Below the pieces are notes generated by a model, which searched no databases, had not been told where the DNA came from, and was given only the letters and a program-made list of their open reading frames with translations. From Anthropogastromicrobium aceti (GTDB lineage Bacteria > Bacillota > Clostridia > Lachnospirales > Lachnospiraceae): a stretch of DNA of 54,174 bases. The DNA is taken from NCBI RefSeq assembly GCF_025567095.1, contig NZ_JAOQJH010000025.1, one strand, 5' to 3'. Of this stretch, positions 26,083 through 35,059 are shown one piece after another. Position numbers and translations under genes: made by a program. How positions within the stretch are numbered: position 1 is the first letter of the stretch; each line of letters starts with the position of its first letter.

Positions 26083-26775
26083 ATGAGCGCAATTTTTACA
26101 AAAGACTTTTTTACTCACATGTACCGAAGAAAAAATTTCATTCCCCGTCTGCTTCTGGTGCTTTTCGCTGTTATCCTTATGGGATTTTGCCTGTCCTGGC
26201 TTGTTTTATGTGACATGGGCACCGACCCTTGTACAATGATGAATCTGGCAATATCAGATAAGCTTGGTATGGCAATCGGTGACTGGCAGGCATTGATGAA
26301 CATTGTTCTTCTGATTTTTGTTATCATTTTTGGCGGACGAAACTTAGGCTTTGGAACACTTGCCAACATGTTTCTTGTTGGTTACTCTCTGCAGTTTTTC
26401 TCTTGGCTTTGGGGAATTGTTCTTCCGGCTGGTGTTGTCACAGATGGCGTTTTCACTTCCATGACAGTGCGCATCTGTGTACTGTTTCCTTCACTGATCT
26501 GCTTTATTTTCGCGGCTGCACTCTATATGGATGTTGATCTTGGAACTGCGCCGTATGATGCTGTTCCGTATATCATCTGGAACGCACTGAAAAAGAAAGC
26601 TTCTTCTATTCCATTTCGCTTTGTGCGCATGGGCTTCGACATCTTTGTCGTAATAATCGCATTGATTTTTGGCGGCAAGCTTGGAGTGGTCACAGTACTC
26701 ATGGCTTTTGTACTTGGACCAGTCATTGAATTTGTCGGAAACCTTCTTCAAAAAGTTATCGAGATTGATGAATAA
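26083..26775 (+). CDS. YczE/YitT-like integral membrane protein
   Basis: 230 residues from the ATG at 26083 (AAAAGGA upstream). Five to six hydrophobic segments. Two similar motifs, one per half: DMGTDPCTMMNLAIS and DVDLGTAPYDAVPYIIW, each followed by a FGG(R/K) turn, which suggests an internal duplication as known for this family. Function unknown; members are often next to regulators or transporters. Confidence 0.75.
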   Translation: MSAIFTKDFFTHMYRRKNFIPRLLLVLFAVILMGFCLSWLVLCDMGTDPCTMMNLAISDKLGMAIGDWQALMNIVLLIFVIIFGGRNLGFGTLANMFLVGYSLQFFSWLWGIVLPAGVVTDGVFTSMTVRICVLFPSLICFIFAAALYMDVDLGTAPYDAVPYIIWNALKKKASSIPFRFVRMGFDIFVVIIALIFGGKLGVVTVLMAFVLGPVIEFVGNLLQKVIEIDE

Positions 26776-26785
26776 AACGTCATTA

Positions 26786-26830
26786 AAAATGGGTACCCAC
26801 AGGTTTCATTTTCCTGTGGATACCCATTTT
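26786..26830. terminator. Bidirectional terminator
   Basis: Stem CCCACAGG / CCTGTGG extended by AAAATGGGTA / TACCCATTTT, with A and T runs on both sides, between the convergent YczE-like gene and the second MATE gene. Confidence 0.85.
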
Positions 26831-26846
26831 GTTGTATAATAATCTT

Positions 26847-28217
26847 TTAATTTGCCTGTCCTTCTGCCGGCATTTTCTTAAATTGCCTAAGCACAAGTAT
26901 GATAGCAAGCACACCTGCAACACCATCCGAGATCGGGCCGGCAAACATGACACCTTCGATTCCAAATGCAAGCGGCAATAACAGTACAAGTGGGATCAAG
27001 AAGATGATCTGTCTTGTCATGGAAATGAAAATTCCCATCGGTGCCTTTCCGATTGAAGTGAAGAAGTTTGCTGTCAGCGGCTGAATACCATTTAAGAACG
27101 TACAGAACATGAAAACACGGAAGTATGATACTGCAAATTGCTCATACAGCTCATCACCGCTTCCAAACAGCGCCGTAATCTGACGCGGAAATATCTGAAA
27201 TCCTGCAAACGCAATGACGGCAATTATGGTTGCCACCGCTGCTGCCAAACGATATGTCTTCTTTACACGGCTGTACTGAGCTGCACCGTAGTTAAATCCA
27301 ATGATTGGCTGTGCACCCTGTGAGATGCCTATGACGATTGACAAAAACACCATGTTTACCTTAGAGCCGACGCCAACTACTGCAAGCGGAATATCGCTTC
27401 CGTAGATGGACAGCGCACCGTAGTAACGAAGCACGTTGTTCATAACAATCTGAGTCACAAAGATCGCCAGCTGATTAAAGCAGGCTGCCATACCGAGCGC
27501 CATAACCATTTTCAAGAAACGCGGCTTTGGCATAAAATCATGCAGCGAAAGCTTCACGGTGTGAAACTTTGGTAAATATCTGAGCACCATAAACGCTGAA
27601 AAAATCTGTCCGATGATAGTCGCCCATGCTGCACCAGCGATGCCCCACTTGAATACAAAAATGAACAGTGGGTCAAGAATCGTGTTGATGACTGCACCTG
27701 CCAGTGCGGACAGCATAGAATACGTTGGCTTTCCGTCAGCACGAATCAGATGAGTTCCGCCTGTTGTCAATACAAAGAACGGCATTCCAAGCGATGTAAT
27801 TCCTACGTATGTCATTGCATAATCCATAACATACTCTGTCGCACCAAACACCGTGATCAGCGGACGAAGAAAAATTCTTGCCACAATACAAATGATCACA
27901 CCGGCAATTACCAGACTTCCAAACGCGGTTCCTGCGATTTTTTTCGCATTCTCCTCATGCTTTCGTCCCATTTCAAGATTAAAATTAGATGCTCCACCGA
28001 TTCCAAGCATCAGACCGACAGCTGTGGCAAGTGTTGTCAGCGGAAATGCAACATTTGTTGCCGCATTTCCATACATACCAACGCCCTGACCGATAAAGAT
28101 CTGGTCTACGATGTTATACAGTGCTGATACCAGCATACTAATGATCGACGGAACAGCAAATTTCACAAGCAGCTTGCCAAGCGGCGCACTGCCAAGTGGA
28201 TTTTGTCTTACTTCCAT
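26847..28217 (-). CDS. MATE-family efflux pump (second)
   Basis: 456 residues, about 12 membrane segments. Motifs LVKFAVPSIISMLVSALYNIVDQ and GAQPIIGFNYGAAQ mark a MATE protein of the NorM/DinF type. Its start overlaps the end of the DEAD-box helicase gene by 10 nt, so the two share a transcript and may be translationally coupled. Paralogous to, but clearly different from, the pump at 23404-24732. Confidence 0.92.
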   Translation of the reverse strand: MEVRQNPLGSAPLGKLLVKFAVPSIISMLVSALYNIVDQIFIGQGVGMYGNAATNVAFPLTTLATAVGLMLGIGGASNFNLEMGRKHEENAKKIAGTAFGSLVIAGVIICIVARIFLRPLITVFGATEYVMDYAMTYVGITSLGMPFFVLTTGGTHLIRADGKPTYSMLSALAGAVINTILDPLFIFVFKWGIAGAAWATIIGQIFSAFMVLRYLPKFHTVKLSLHDFMPKPRFLKMVMALGMAACFNQLAIFVTQIVMNNVLRYYGALSIYGSDIPLAVVGVGSKVNMVFLSIVIGISQGAQPIIGFNYGAAQYSRVKKTYRLAAAVATIIAVIAFAGFQIFPRQITALFGSGDELYEQFAVSYFRVFMFCTFLNGIQPLTANFFTSIGKAPMGIFISMTRQIIFLIPLVLLLPLAFGIEGVMFAGPISDGVAGVLAIILVLRQFKKMPAEGQAN

Positions 28218-29878
28218 TTCTTTGCCTTTCCTGTCTTCTTATCAATATCGTTCTTTTTGAAAGTGCGCTCCTTTCCAAACAAGCCCTTTGATTTCTTCTC
28301 AGACTTGTCTGATCTTTTTCTGTCACTTCCCTTTTTTTCAAATTTCTTATCCGATTTTTTATCTGACTTTTTATCAAATGCCTTGTCAGACTTGCGCTTT
28401 CCTGGACGGTGTTCACGCATCATATCAAGAACGTCTTCGTCAGTTTGTCTGCGGCGGCGGCCTTTGCCTTCGCGCCTGTCATCATCACCGCGTCTGTCGT
28501 CTCTTCTGCCGCTTCTTCCGCCCTTTCTCTCAGCACGCTTCTTTCTCATCTCTTCGATATAATTTTCTGCTGGAATTTCTTCCATGTCATCTCCAAGATG
28601 AAGCTTTAAGAAACCTGCACAAAGCTCCATTGCCGTGATATTCTCCTCTTCGATCTTGTCCTCTACCTTCTTTTGAAGTGATGACAGATCATTATTAGAA
28701 ATCACTTCCATAACCTGATCAAAGATCTGGCTTGCCTTTGCCTGTGTGATATCTGCAACAGACGGAACCATTCTAGGCTTGATCTGTGTATTGCAGATAC
28801 GCTCAATATCTCGGATACGGTAGATCTCTCTTCCGACAACAAGAGTGAAGGAACGTCCCTTTCTTCCTGCACGTCCTGTACGTCCAATACGATGAACATA
28901 GTACTCTACATCCTGCGGAATATCAAAGTTAAATACAGCTTCAACATCATCCACATCGAGACCTCTTGCTGCAACATCTGTTGCAATAAGAATTTCTGTC
29001 GTGCCATTTCTAAAGCTGTTCATAACCTTATCGCGCATCATCTGGCTCAAATCACCATGAAGTGCATCAGCAAAATAGCCTCTTCCCTTTAAGTTCTCGC
29101 AAAGAACATCTGCCATATGCTTTGTGTTACAGAAAATCAAAGAACGCTTTGGATTGTAATAATCAAGCAAACGGCATACTACCTCTTCCTTGTTCTGTCT
29201 TTGTACCTCATAATAGTACTGCTTGACAAGTGGAATAGTCAGTTCCTTTCTCTCGATCTGAATCATCTGTGCATCCTTCTGGTAACGGCCAGTGATACGA
29301 AGAATCTCATCCGGCATTGTTGCTGAAAACAATGCCGTCTGATGATTCTCTGGTACACCTGCAAGGATAGTCTCAATATCCTCTACAAAGCCCATATTTA
29401 ACATCTCGTCAGCTTCATCCAGCACAACCATGCGGATGCCCTCAAGCTTTAACGTATGTCTTCTCATATGATCCATAACTCTTCCCGGTGTTCCAACAAC
29501 AATGGACACCTTTCCGCGAAGAGAACGGATCTGTTTTTCAATATCCTGTCCTCCGTACACCGGAAGCACTTTTACACCCGGCAGATATTTTGCGTAGCGG
29601 CGCAGCTCATCTGCTGCCTGGATGGCCAGTTCTCTGGTCGGGCAAAGCACGATTGCCTGCACGCGCTCATCTTCCGGGTCGATCATCTGAACAAGCGGAA
29701 TACCAAATGCCGCTGTTTTTCCAGTTCCGGTCTGTGCCTGTCCAATGATGTCACGTCCTTCAAGCAGTGCCGGAATAGCAGACTGCTGAATTGGTGTCAT
29801 CTCCTCATATCCGATCTCTGTTACGGCGCGGATAATCCTCTCATCAATTTCAGAATTCTCGTATCGAATTGCTTCCAT
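28208..29878 (-). CDS. DEAD-box ATP-dependent RNA helicase (DeaD/CshA-like)
   Basis: 556 residues. Q motif (MTPIQQSAIPALLEGRD), motif I AQTGTGKT, Ia PTRELA, motif II DEAD, motif III SAT, motif VI HRIGRTGRAG. The last 110 residues are extremely basic and Arg/Gly/Lys/Asp-rich (RRDDRR, repeated KKSD units), typical of an unstructured RNA-binding tail. These helicases remodel rRNA and mRNA and help degradosome function and cold adaptation. Upstream gene MalY/PatB is 55 bp away. Confidence 0.94.
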   Translation of the reverse strand: MEAIRYENSEIDERIIRAVTEIGYEEMTPIQQSAIPALLEGRDIIGQAQTGTGKTAAFGIPLVQMIDPEDERVQAIVLCPTRELAIQAADELRRYAKYLPGVKVLPVYGGQDIEKQIRSLRGKVSIVVGTPGRVMDHMRRHTLKLEGIRMVVLDEADEMLNMGFVEDIETILAGVPENHQTALFSATMPDEILRITGRYQKDAQMIQIERKELTIPLVKQYYYEVQRQNKEEVVCRLLDYYNPKRSLIFCNTKHMADVLCENLKGRGYFADALHGDLSQMMRDKVMNSFRNGTTEILIATDVAARGLDVDDVEAVFNFDIPQDVEYYVHRIGRTGRAGRKGRSFTLVVGREIYRIRDIERICNTQIKPRMVPSVADITQAKASQIFDQVMEVISNNDLSSLQKKVEDKIEEENITAMELCAGFLKLHLGDDMEEIPAENYIEEMRKKRAERKGGRSGRRDDRRGDDDRREGKGRRRRQTDEDVLDMMREHRPGKRKSDKAFDKKSDKKSDKKFEKKGSDRKRSDKSEKKSKGLFGKERTFKKNDIDKKTGKAKKWK

Positions 29879-29933
29879 TCTAATAACCTTTTTTGCTGCC
29901 TCTTGACAGCTAATCCTCTCTAATTAAAATATC

Positions 29934-31145
29934 TTACTTTGCGTTAAATACATATTTATCCAGACGATCCATTGCTTCCTTTACTAACGCATGCGGAACT
30001 GCAAGATTCATACGGATCGTATTTGGATTCATAAACGGTCTTCCGTCCTGCCATACAACGCCAACTGCAATTCCGGCACGGATCAGATCATCCATAGTCA
30101 TCTCAGGATGTTCCTTAAGCCAGCCGCTGCAGTCCAAATATAGCATGTAGGTTCCCTGTGCCTTTGCCACAGAAACACCATCAAAATGTGTTGTGATATA
30201 TGTATATGCATAATCAACGTTTTGTGTCAGAACTTCGCGAAGTTCATCAACCCACTCAGCACCTTCCTTTGTATAAGCACCCATCAGTGCACTGATAGAA
30301 AGAACATTTGCACTATTGTAATGACTGCACTTTTCTGCTTCCATCAAACGGTCACGCAGATAGCTATTGTATACAATGTGGTAGGATCCTACAAGACCTG
30401 CCAGATTAAATGTCTTTGACGGCGCGTAGAAAGCAAAGGTATGTTCATGAGCATACTCATTCACGCTTTGTGTCGGGATATGCTTATGACCCTCTAAGGT
30501 CAGATCAGACCAGATCTCATCTGAAATGACAAGACACTTATTCTTTTCATAAACTTCCATTGCCTTCTCAATCTCTTCACACTCCCATACACGGCCACAC
30601 GGGTTGTGAGGAGTGCAAAAGATTGCCAGATGAATATGATTTTCCTTAAGCTTCTTATCCATATCCTCATAATCCATGCGCCATACACCCTGCTCGTCCT
30701 TCTTTAATGGACTGTAAACGATCTTTCGTCCCATGTTAGTGATGGTTCCGATAAATCCAATGTATGCTGGTGAATGAAGAAGAATTGCCTCACCTGGTGC
30801 TGTAAATGCCTGCAATACAGAAGACACACCGCCAAGCACACCATTTTCATAGTCAATAGCTTCCTTTGGAATATCTGTTACACCATTTCTAGTTTTCTGC
30901 CACTCTATAATAGATTCACTATAAGCATCCTTGATATCAAAATAGCCGAAAACCGGATGTGCCAGACGATTCTGTATTGCCTCAATAACGCTCGGTGCTG
31001 TTGCATAATTCATATCTGCAACCCACATCGGAATCTTAGAAAAACCTTCTTTAATTTCGGCGTTGTCAAAAGGAATCTTGCTGACTGCAATTGCTCCTGT
31101 TCCTTCGCGGTTTAAAATTGTTGTAAAATCATACTTCATGCTCAT
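29934..31145 (-). CDS. MalY/PatB-family cystathionine beta-lyase
   Basis: 403 residues from the ATG at 31145 (GGAGAG at about 10 nt). Canonical family N-terminus IPMWVADMNYATAPSV, CTPHNPCGRVW, VISDEIWSDL and Schiff-base lysine in YAPSKTFNLAGL. Releases pyruvate, ammonia and a thiol from cystathionine or similar thioethers. Located between an M19 dipeptidase gene and the helicase. Together with the dipeptidase it could act on cysteine S-conjugate dipeptides (inference). Second, better conserved member of this family in the window. Confidence 0.92.
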   Translation of the reverse strand: MSMKYDFTTILNREGTGAIAVSKIPFDNAEIKEGFSKIPMWVADMNYATAPSVIEAIQNRLAHPVFGYFDIKDAYSESIIEWQKTRNGVTDIPKEAIDYENGVLGGVSSVLQAFTAPGEAILLHSPAYIGFIGTITNMGRKIVYSPLKKDEQGVWRMDYEDMDKKLKENHIHLAIFCTPHNPCGRVWECEEIEKAMEVYEKNKCLVISDEIWSDLTLEGHKHIPTQSVNEYAHEHTFAFYAPSKTFNLAGLVGSYHIVYNSYLRDRLMEAEKCSHYNSANVLSISALMGAYTKEGAEWVDELREVLTQNVDYAYTYITTHFDGVSVAKAQGTYMLYLDCSGWLKEHPEMTMDDLIRAGIAVGVVWQDGRPFMNPNTIRMNLAVPHALVKEAMDRLDKYVFNAK

Positions 31146-31246
31146 CTTTTTGTCTCTCCATTCTTTCTCTTTTTTCCTCAAATAATCCCAATTTGCACAT
31201 TCCCTGCTTTTTTACTCAAAAGCCCCTCATGTTTTCTGCCTACAAC

Positions 31247-32278
31247 TTACTCAAATCTTGGGCGCATCGTTTCTTTCATTACGCGAAGCACGTTGCCTGA
31301 TGCAATCTTGTCAATCTGGCGCGGTGTGATTCCTGCTTTTTCAAGCGCTTCAAATAAAAGTGTAAGCTGTCCTGGCTCTCCGACCTCGAGATTTCCCCCG
31401 ATACCATCGAAATCGGTGCCAATTCCAACGCAGTCCTCTCCGCCAATTTCGATAAAGTGTTTTACATGACGCACCATATCGCTTATGCGGCTTGTATTGT
31501 TTCCCTGCGTATCATCCAGAAATGCCGGTGCAAAATTGATTCCTGAAACGCCGCCTTTTTGGGCAAGCAGACGGATCATATCATCCGTCAAATTTCTTGG
31601 ATGCGCTGCAAGTGCGCGGCAGTCTGAATGAGTGGCAACAAATGGCTTTTTTGAAATCTTTGCGACATCGTAAAAGCCTCCGTCTGACAGATGAGATACA
31701 TCTACCAAAATGCCAAGCTCATTCATGGCTTCTATGGCTTCCTTACCAAATGTGCTAAGACCCTTAGACATAATCTTTGGATCACGCGAGTTTGGCGCAC
31801 CAAAACAGTTTTCAAAGTTCCATGTAAGCGCAATTGCGCGTACACCAGTCTTTGCCAACTGTTCAAGACGGTCAAAGCTGCCGTTTACCATACGGCCATC
31901 CTCAACTGTAAGCACACCAGAGATCAGGCCCTGCTCCTTATTTTTCATCACGTCGTCAAAACAATATGCCTGACGAATAACATCCTTGTGAGCCGCAAAG
32001 GAATCCTTCATCAGACTGACAGCATTTGAAAACAATTCCTCATCCGGCGGCATCTCTGGACGACCCGCCTGTAATCGTTTTTCGCGCTCCTGTGGTGTGA
32101 GCATTTCTGGACGCGGTGGAAAAAATACAGCAAAGAACTGGCACAGCACATTTGCCTCTGCCATTCTTTTGATGTCCAGCATGGCATCTGGCATGTCATA
32201 TATGTCATTTACGCCTTTTCCCAAGCCATGAAGCAATGTGTCACAATGCATATCCGCATATTGGTAATGTAAGCTCAT
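31247..32278 (-). CDS. Membrane dipeptidase family (M19) metallopeptidase
   Basis: 343 residues. Zinc ligands HxD in YADMHCDTLLHG, the bridging region VDVSHLSDGGF, His/Arg in ATHSDCRALAAHPRN and Asp in GIGTDFDGIGGN are all present. M19 enzymes hydrolyse dipeptides, including those with a D residue at the C-terminus. No signal peptide is seen, so it is cytosolic. It fits the theme of the window, final hydrolysis of imported peptides, although it is 8 kb from the opp region. Confidence 0.92.
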   Translation of the reverse strand: MSLHYQYADMHCDTLLHGLGKGVNDIYDMPDAMLDIKRMAEANVLCQFFAVFFPPRPEMLTPQEREKRLQAGRPEMPPDEELFSNAVSLMKDSFAAHKDVIRQAYCFDDVMKNKEQGLISGVLTVEDGRMVNGSFDRLEQLAKTGVRAIALTWNFENCFGAPNSRDPKIMSKGLSTFGKEAIEAMNELGILVDVSHLSDGGFYDVAKISKKPFVATHSDCRALAAHPRNLTDDMIRLLAQKGGVSGINFAPAFLDDTQGNNTSRISDMVRHVKHFIEIGGEDCVGIGTDFDGIGGNLEVGEPGQLTLLFEALEKAGITPRQIDKIASGNVLRVMKETMRPRFE

Positions 32279-32316
32279 ATTAAACCTGCCTTTCTTTTAT
32301 GTTGCCCGGTAGTTAA

Positions 32317-33474
32317 TTATTTATTTACTCTTCCGCAGCACTTCTTATATTTCTTGCCGCTTCCGCACGGACAAAGATCATTTGGATAAATCTTCTTTCC
32401 GCCGATGCGGTTCTTTACGATTGGCATAGAAGAAGTTACAATCTCAGAAGCACTTGCAATCTTCTTCTGACGTGATGGATCTGCCTTCTGTGCCTCTACG
32501 GTTGTAAAGCCTCTTGTCTCTGGCATTCTTGTATTATTATACATATCCATCATAACAGTGATGAAATCGCTCATCAGCTCCTCATTTTCCTCTGTCAGTC
32601 CAAAGCGCTCCATCTCAGCAAAGATGTCTTTTGGCATTGCACCATGGCGCATGATTAATTGGATATGAGAACCGATCACTGCTGCCTCGTTTTCCGGACG
32701 GCCAAGACGAACCTGAATGAAACGGCAGAATGCAGCGTAAGATGGTGTCTTTTCTACATAGTACGGATCTGCATAGCGAAGCAGTTCGCTCTTTGCCGGA
32801 ATGTAATAGCTCATTGCACCCTGACGCTCTAAAAGCTGATGATAATCAACAACCTCGCCTTCCTTCTTTGTGCGATACTCCTCGCTTAAAATATATCCGC
32901 CCTCAAAAAAGTACATCTGCTGTCCGCGAACTGCTTCACGATCCTTTAACCAGCTCTCAAGCTCTGGTCTTTTTGCATTCATTCCTGTCTGACCATTTAC
33001 GATAGACAAGAATGTTGTGATATCAATTGCACGATACAGGTTTACACATGCCATCAAATACTCATCAAACACATTGATACGTGATCTCTTCTGTGCATAC
33101 TCACTGTCTGATTTAATCTCATTATATACTGCAGCAGTTTCAGACGGTACTACAACAACACCATCACCTGTTACAAATACAACTGGAAGATTTCTCCAAT
33201 AATAGAAGCGGCCAGACTCCTCTGCAATAACAACGTCTTCTGCCATTGCAAGCTCTAATTCCTCAATCTCCTGCTTTCCTGCTGCAAGAAGCCATGCAGT
33301 AAGAAGCTCCTTATCTAACAGCTTTGCAGACAAAGCATCGATAATTTCCTGCTTCTTCGCCTTGGATAATACTTTTACCTCAAGTACCTGTGTCATCTGC
33401 TTTAACTCTGCAATGGTGTGCTTTCCAAGCACCTCTGCCAATGTATATACCTTGTTTTCACTCTGGTTCTTCAT
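32317..33474 (-). CDS. SEC-C motif protein of unknown function
   Basis: 385 residues. The last 22 residues carry a SEC-C zinc motif (CPCGSGKKYKKCCG) as at the C-terminus of SecA. The first 60 residues resemble a SAP/Rho-N-like helical unit (LAEVLGKHTIAELKQM; KKQEIIDALSAKL). The middle is unassigned. Function unknown; a nucleic-acid or ribosome-related role is conceivable. Between trmO (37 bp) and the M19 gene (38 bp), same strand. Confidence 0.75.
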   Translation of the reverse strand: MKNQSENKVYTLAEVLGKHTIAELKQMTQVLEVKVLSKAKKQEIIDALSAKLLDKELLTAWLLAAGKQEIEELELAMAEDVVIAEESGRFYYWRNLPVVFVTGDGVVVVPSETAAVYNEIKSDSEYAQKRSRINVFDEYLMACVNLYRAIDITTFLSIVNGQTGMNAKRPELESWLKDREAVRGQQMYFFEGGYILSEEYRTKKEGEVVDYHQLLERQGAMSYYIPAKSELLRYADPYYVEKTPSYAAFCRFIQVRLGRPENEAAVIGSHIQLIMRHGAMPKDIFAEMERFGLTEENEELMSDFITVMMDMYNNTRMPETRGFTTVEAQKADPSRQKKIASASEIVTSSMPIVKNRIGGKKIYPNDLCPCGSGKKYKKCCGRVNK

Positions 33475-33511
33475 AATACTTTAACTCCATTCGATTTTTT
33501 ACTTTTGTCGC

Positions 33512-34204
33512 TCAGCGAAAAATCATACCGCTTGCGCGCTCCTCTAACTCGCATACGGTAAGCACCTGCCCTTTTACGTGGAAACGCACGTCAAATCCGG
33601 CGAAGTCTACGCCGTAACGTCTTGTCTCGTCGCGCTGGTAGGCCGGGCGTGGATCCTGCTTTAACACATAGATCACTGCCTCCCTCTTCTCTTCTGGAAA
33701 ATGTGCCAGAAGATGAGCTGGGAATGAAACTTCAAGCTCATAATCCTTCACTGCATCAGAAAAGCCGCCCTTTGCGTCTGGGTGACTGTCCGTAAATGGG
33801 ATATACGGCTTGATATCGTAGATTGGTGTCTGATCCATCAGATCGACGCCTGCTACATAGAGCATCGGTCCATTCTTCTCATCGAGGACAACTCGCTCTA
33901 ATTTTACACAGGAAAGACCAATATCGTTTGGACGAAACGGAGATCTCGTTGCAAAAACTCCCATTCTCTTGTTGCCGCCAAGTCTCGGTGGCTTTACGGT
34001 AGCCGACCAGCCTTCTCTGTGATTCTCACTAAATGACCACAAAAGCCAGATGTAGCTGTACCCGTCCAATCCGTACACACCTTGAGGATTGCGATACTTC
34101 GGCTCAAATGTAATAACACCCTTTAAGGACTCTACAAGTCCGCTCTGTCTGGGTATTCCGAATTTCGTTGGAAAATCGGTCTGTATTTTTGCTATAATCT
34201 CCAT
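33512..34204 (-). CDS. trmO: TrmO/TsaA-like tRNA (t6A37-N6)-methyltransferase
   Basis: 230 residues. Family signature FATRSPFRPNDIGLSCV plus the YSYIWLLWSF and PYIPFTDSHP segments. TrmO methylates N6-threonylcarbamoyladenosine at position 37 of some tRNAs, using SAM in a beta-barrel fold. The C-terminal half includes YGVDFAGFDV, usual for the family. GAGGAATAAAG precedes the ATG. Confidence 0.9.
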   Translation of the reverse strand: MEIIAKIQTDFPTKFGIPRQSGLVESLKGVITFEPKYRNPQGVYGLDGYSYIWLLWSFSENHREGWSATVKPPRLGGNKRMGVFATRSPFRPNDIGLSCVKLERVVLDEKNGPMLYVAGVDLMDQTPIYDIKPYIPFTDSHPDAKGGFSDAVKDYELEVSFPAHLLAHFPEEKREAVIYVLKQDPRPAYQRDETRRYGVDFAGFDVRFHVKGQVLTVCELEERASGMIFR

Positions 34205-34222
34205 CTACTTTATTCCTCACTG

Positions 34223-34280
34223 ATACCCACGAATTGCTCCATGATGATACAACTCTGGTATTCTATCAATTATCCTGCAT
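34223..34280. repeat. 58-nt dispersed repeat, copy B
   Basis: Partner of copy A at 14542-14599 (same strand sense, same length, 18-nt core with one mismatch). Lies upstream of trmO. Arms ATACC and GGGTAT could pair here. Apart from this and the VanZ terminator the gap before VanZ (34205-34368) holds nothing else I can see. Confidence 0.45.
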
Positions 34281-34298
34281 TTTTATCTCTACCAAAAA

Positions 34299-34325
34299 TA
34301 AGCTGCCGCATAAAACGGCAGCTTA
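34299..34325 (-). terminator. Terminator of the VanZ-like gene
   Basis: Perfect 10-bp stem TAAGCTGCCG / CGGCAGCTTA around AATAAAA-type loop, with T-rich sequence after it on the minus strand. Confidence 0.8.
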
Positions 34326-34368
34326 CTTTATTATATGGCGAAAGTATGGTTTTTGTCAATCGGTTTCA

Positions 34369-34965
34369 CTAGTTAAATACTCTCCAGTTATACAAAAGAA
34401 ACAAGCCCAGAATTCCTCCAAACATATAGATTACAGGTTCGCTTTTCTTTATTTCCACACACTTTGTTCCCGCATTACGAAATATAAGCGAAAATACCTT
34501 CCAACAGCAGTATCCAACCAAAGTTCCCAGTGTATTCATCAGTAAATCATCAATATCTGTTGTCCTTATATTGAATAGCTGACAGATTTCTATCGCCAAC
34601 GACATCAAAAATCCCATCAAAACTACTTTTTTTGCATTTCTGAAATTTTTCCAGATAAGCGGCAGTAAAAATCCAAACGGCATAAACATAATAATATTTA
34701 AGATATATGTCATTGCACCTTCGGAAGAAATTGGAATCAGATTAATACTGTTATCCAGCTTGCCATAAGCAATCAAATCCCAAATTGTTCCAATTCCTGC
34801 GGCTTCCTGCACTGTAAGATACCCGTAAAACAGATAAATATAAATCCAGATAATATGTCGTACCTTGTACGCTTTATCTGCTATCATTCCTTTATTCCAA
34901 ATCAGCCATACCGTCCCCGGCAATAAAAAACAAACTAGTGAATATATATAATATTGCATTCTCAT
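34369..34965 (-). CDS. VanZ-family membrane protein
   Basis: 198 residues, about five membrane segments. The family signature is present: IMFMPFGFLLPL and TTDIDDLLMNTLGTLVGY. VanZ confers low teicoplanin resistance in one transposon, but most chromosomal members have no known function. Own promoter upstream and own terminator, so monocistronic. The C-terminus after the last helix is short and basic. Confidence 0.88.
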   Translation of the reverse strand: MRMQYYIYSLVCFLLPGTVWLIWNKGMIADKAYKVRHIIWIYIYLFYGYLTVQEAAGIGTIWDLIAYGKLDNSINLIPISSEGAMTYILNIIMFMPFGFLLPLIWKNFRNAKKVVLMGFLMSLAIEICQLFNIRTTDIDDLLMNTLGTLVGYCCWKVFSLIFRNAGTKCVEIKKSEPVIYMFGGILGLFLLYNWRVFN

Positions 34966-34984
34966 TTCCTCCTGTTTGCTTTTT

Positions 34985-35013
34985 ATTATATTGTTTTACT
35001 CATTAAGATTCAA
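34985..35013 (-). promoter_or_regulatory. Promoter of the VanZ-like gene
   Basis: Minus strand TTGAAT (35013-35008), 17-bp spacer, TATAAT (34990-34985), then GGAGG before the start at 34965, giving a leader of only about 15 nt. Confidence 0.65.
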
Positions 35014-35059
35014 TTCGGTAACGGATTAAGATTTCATTAAGAACATTTAAAAAGACTCC

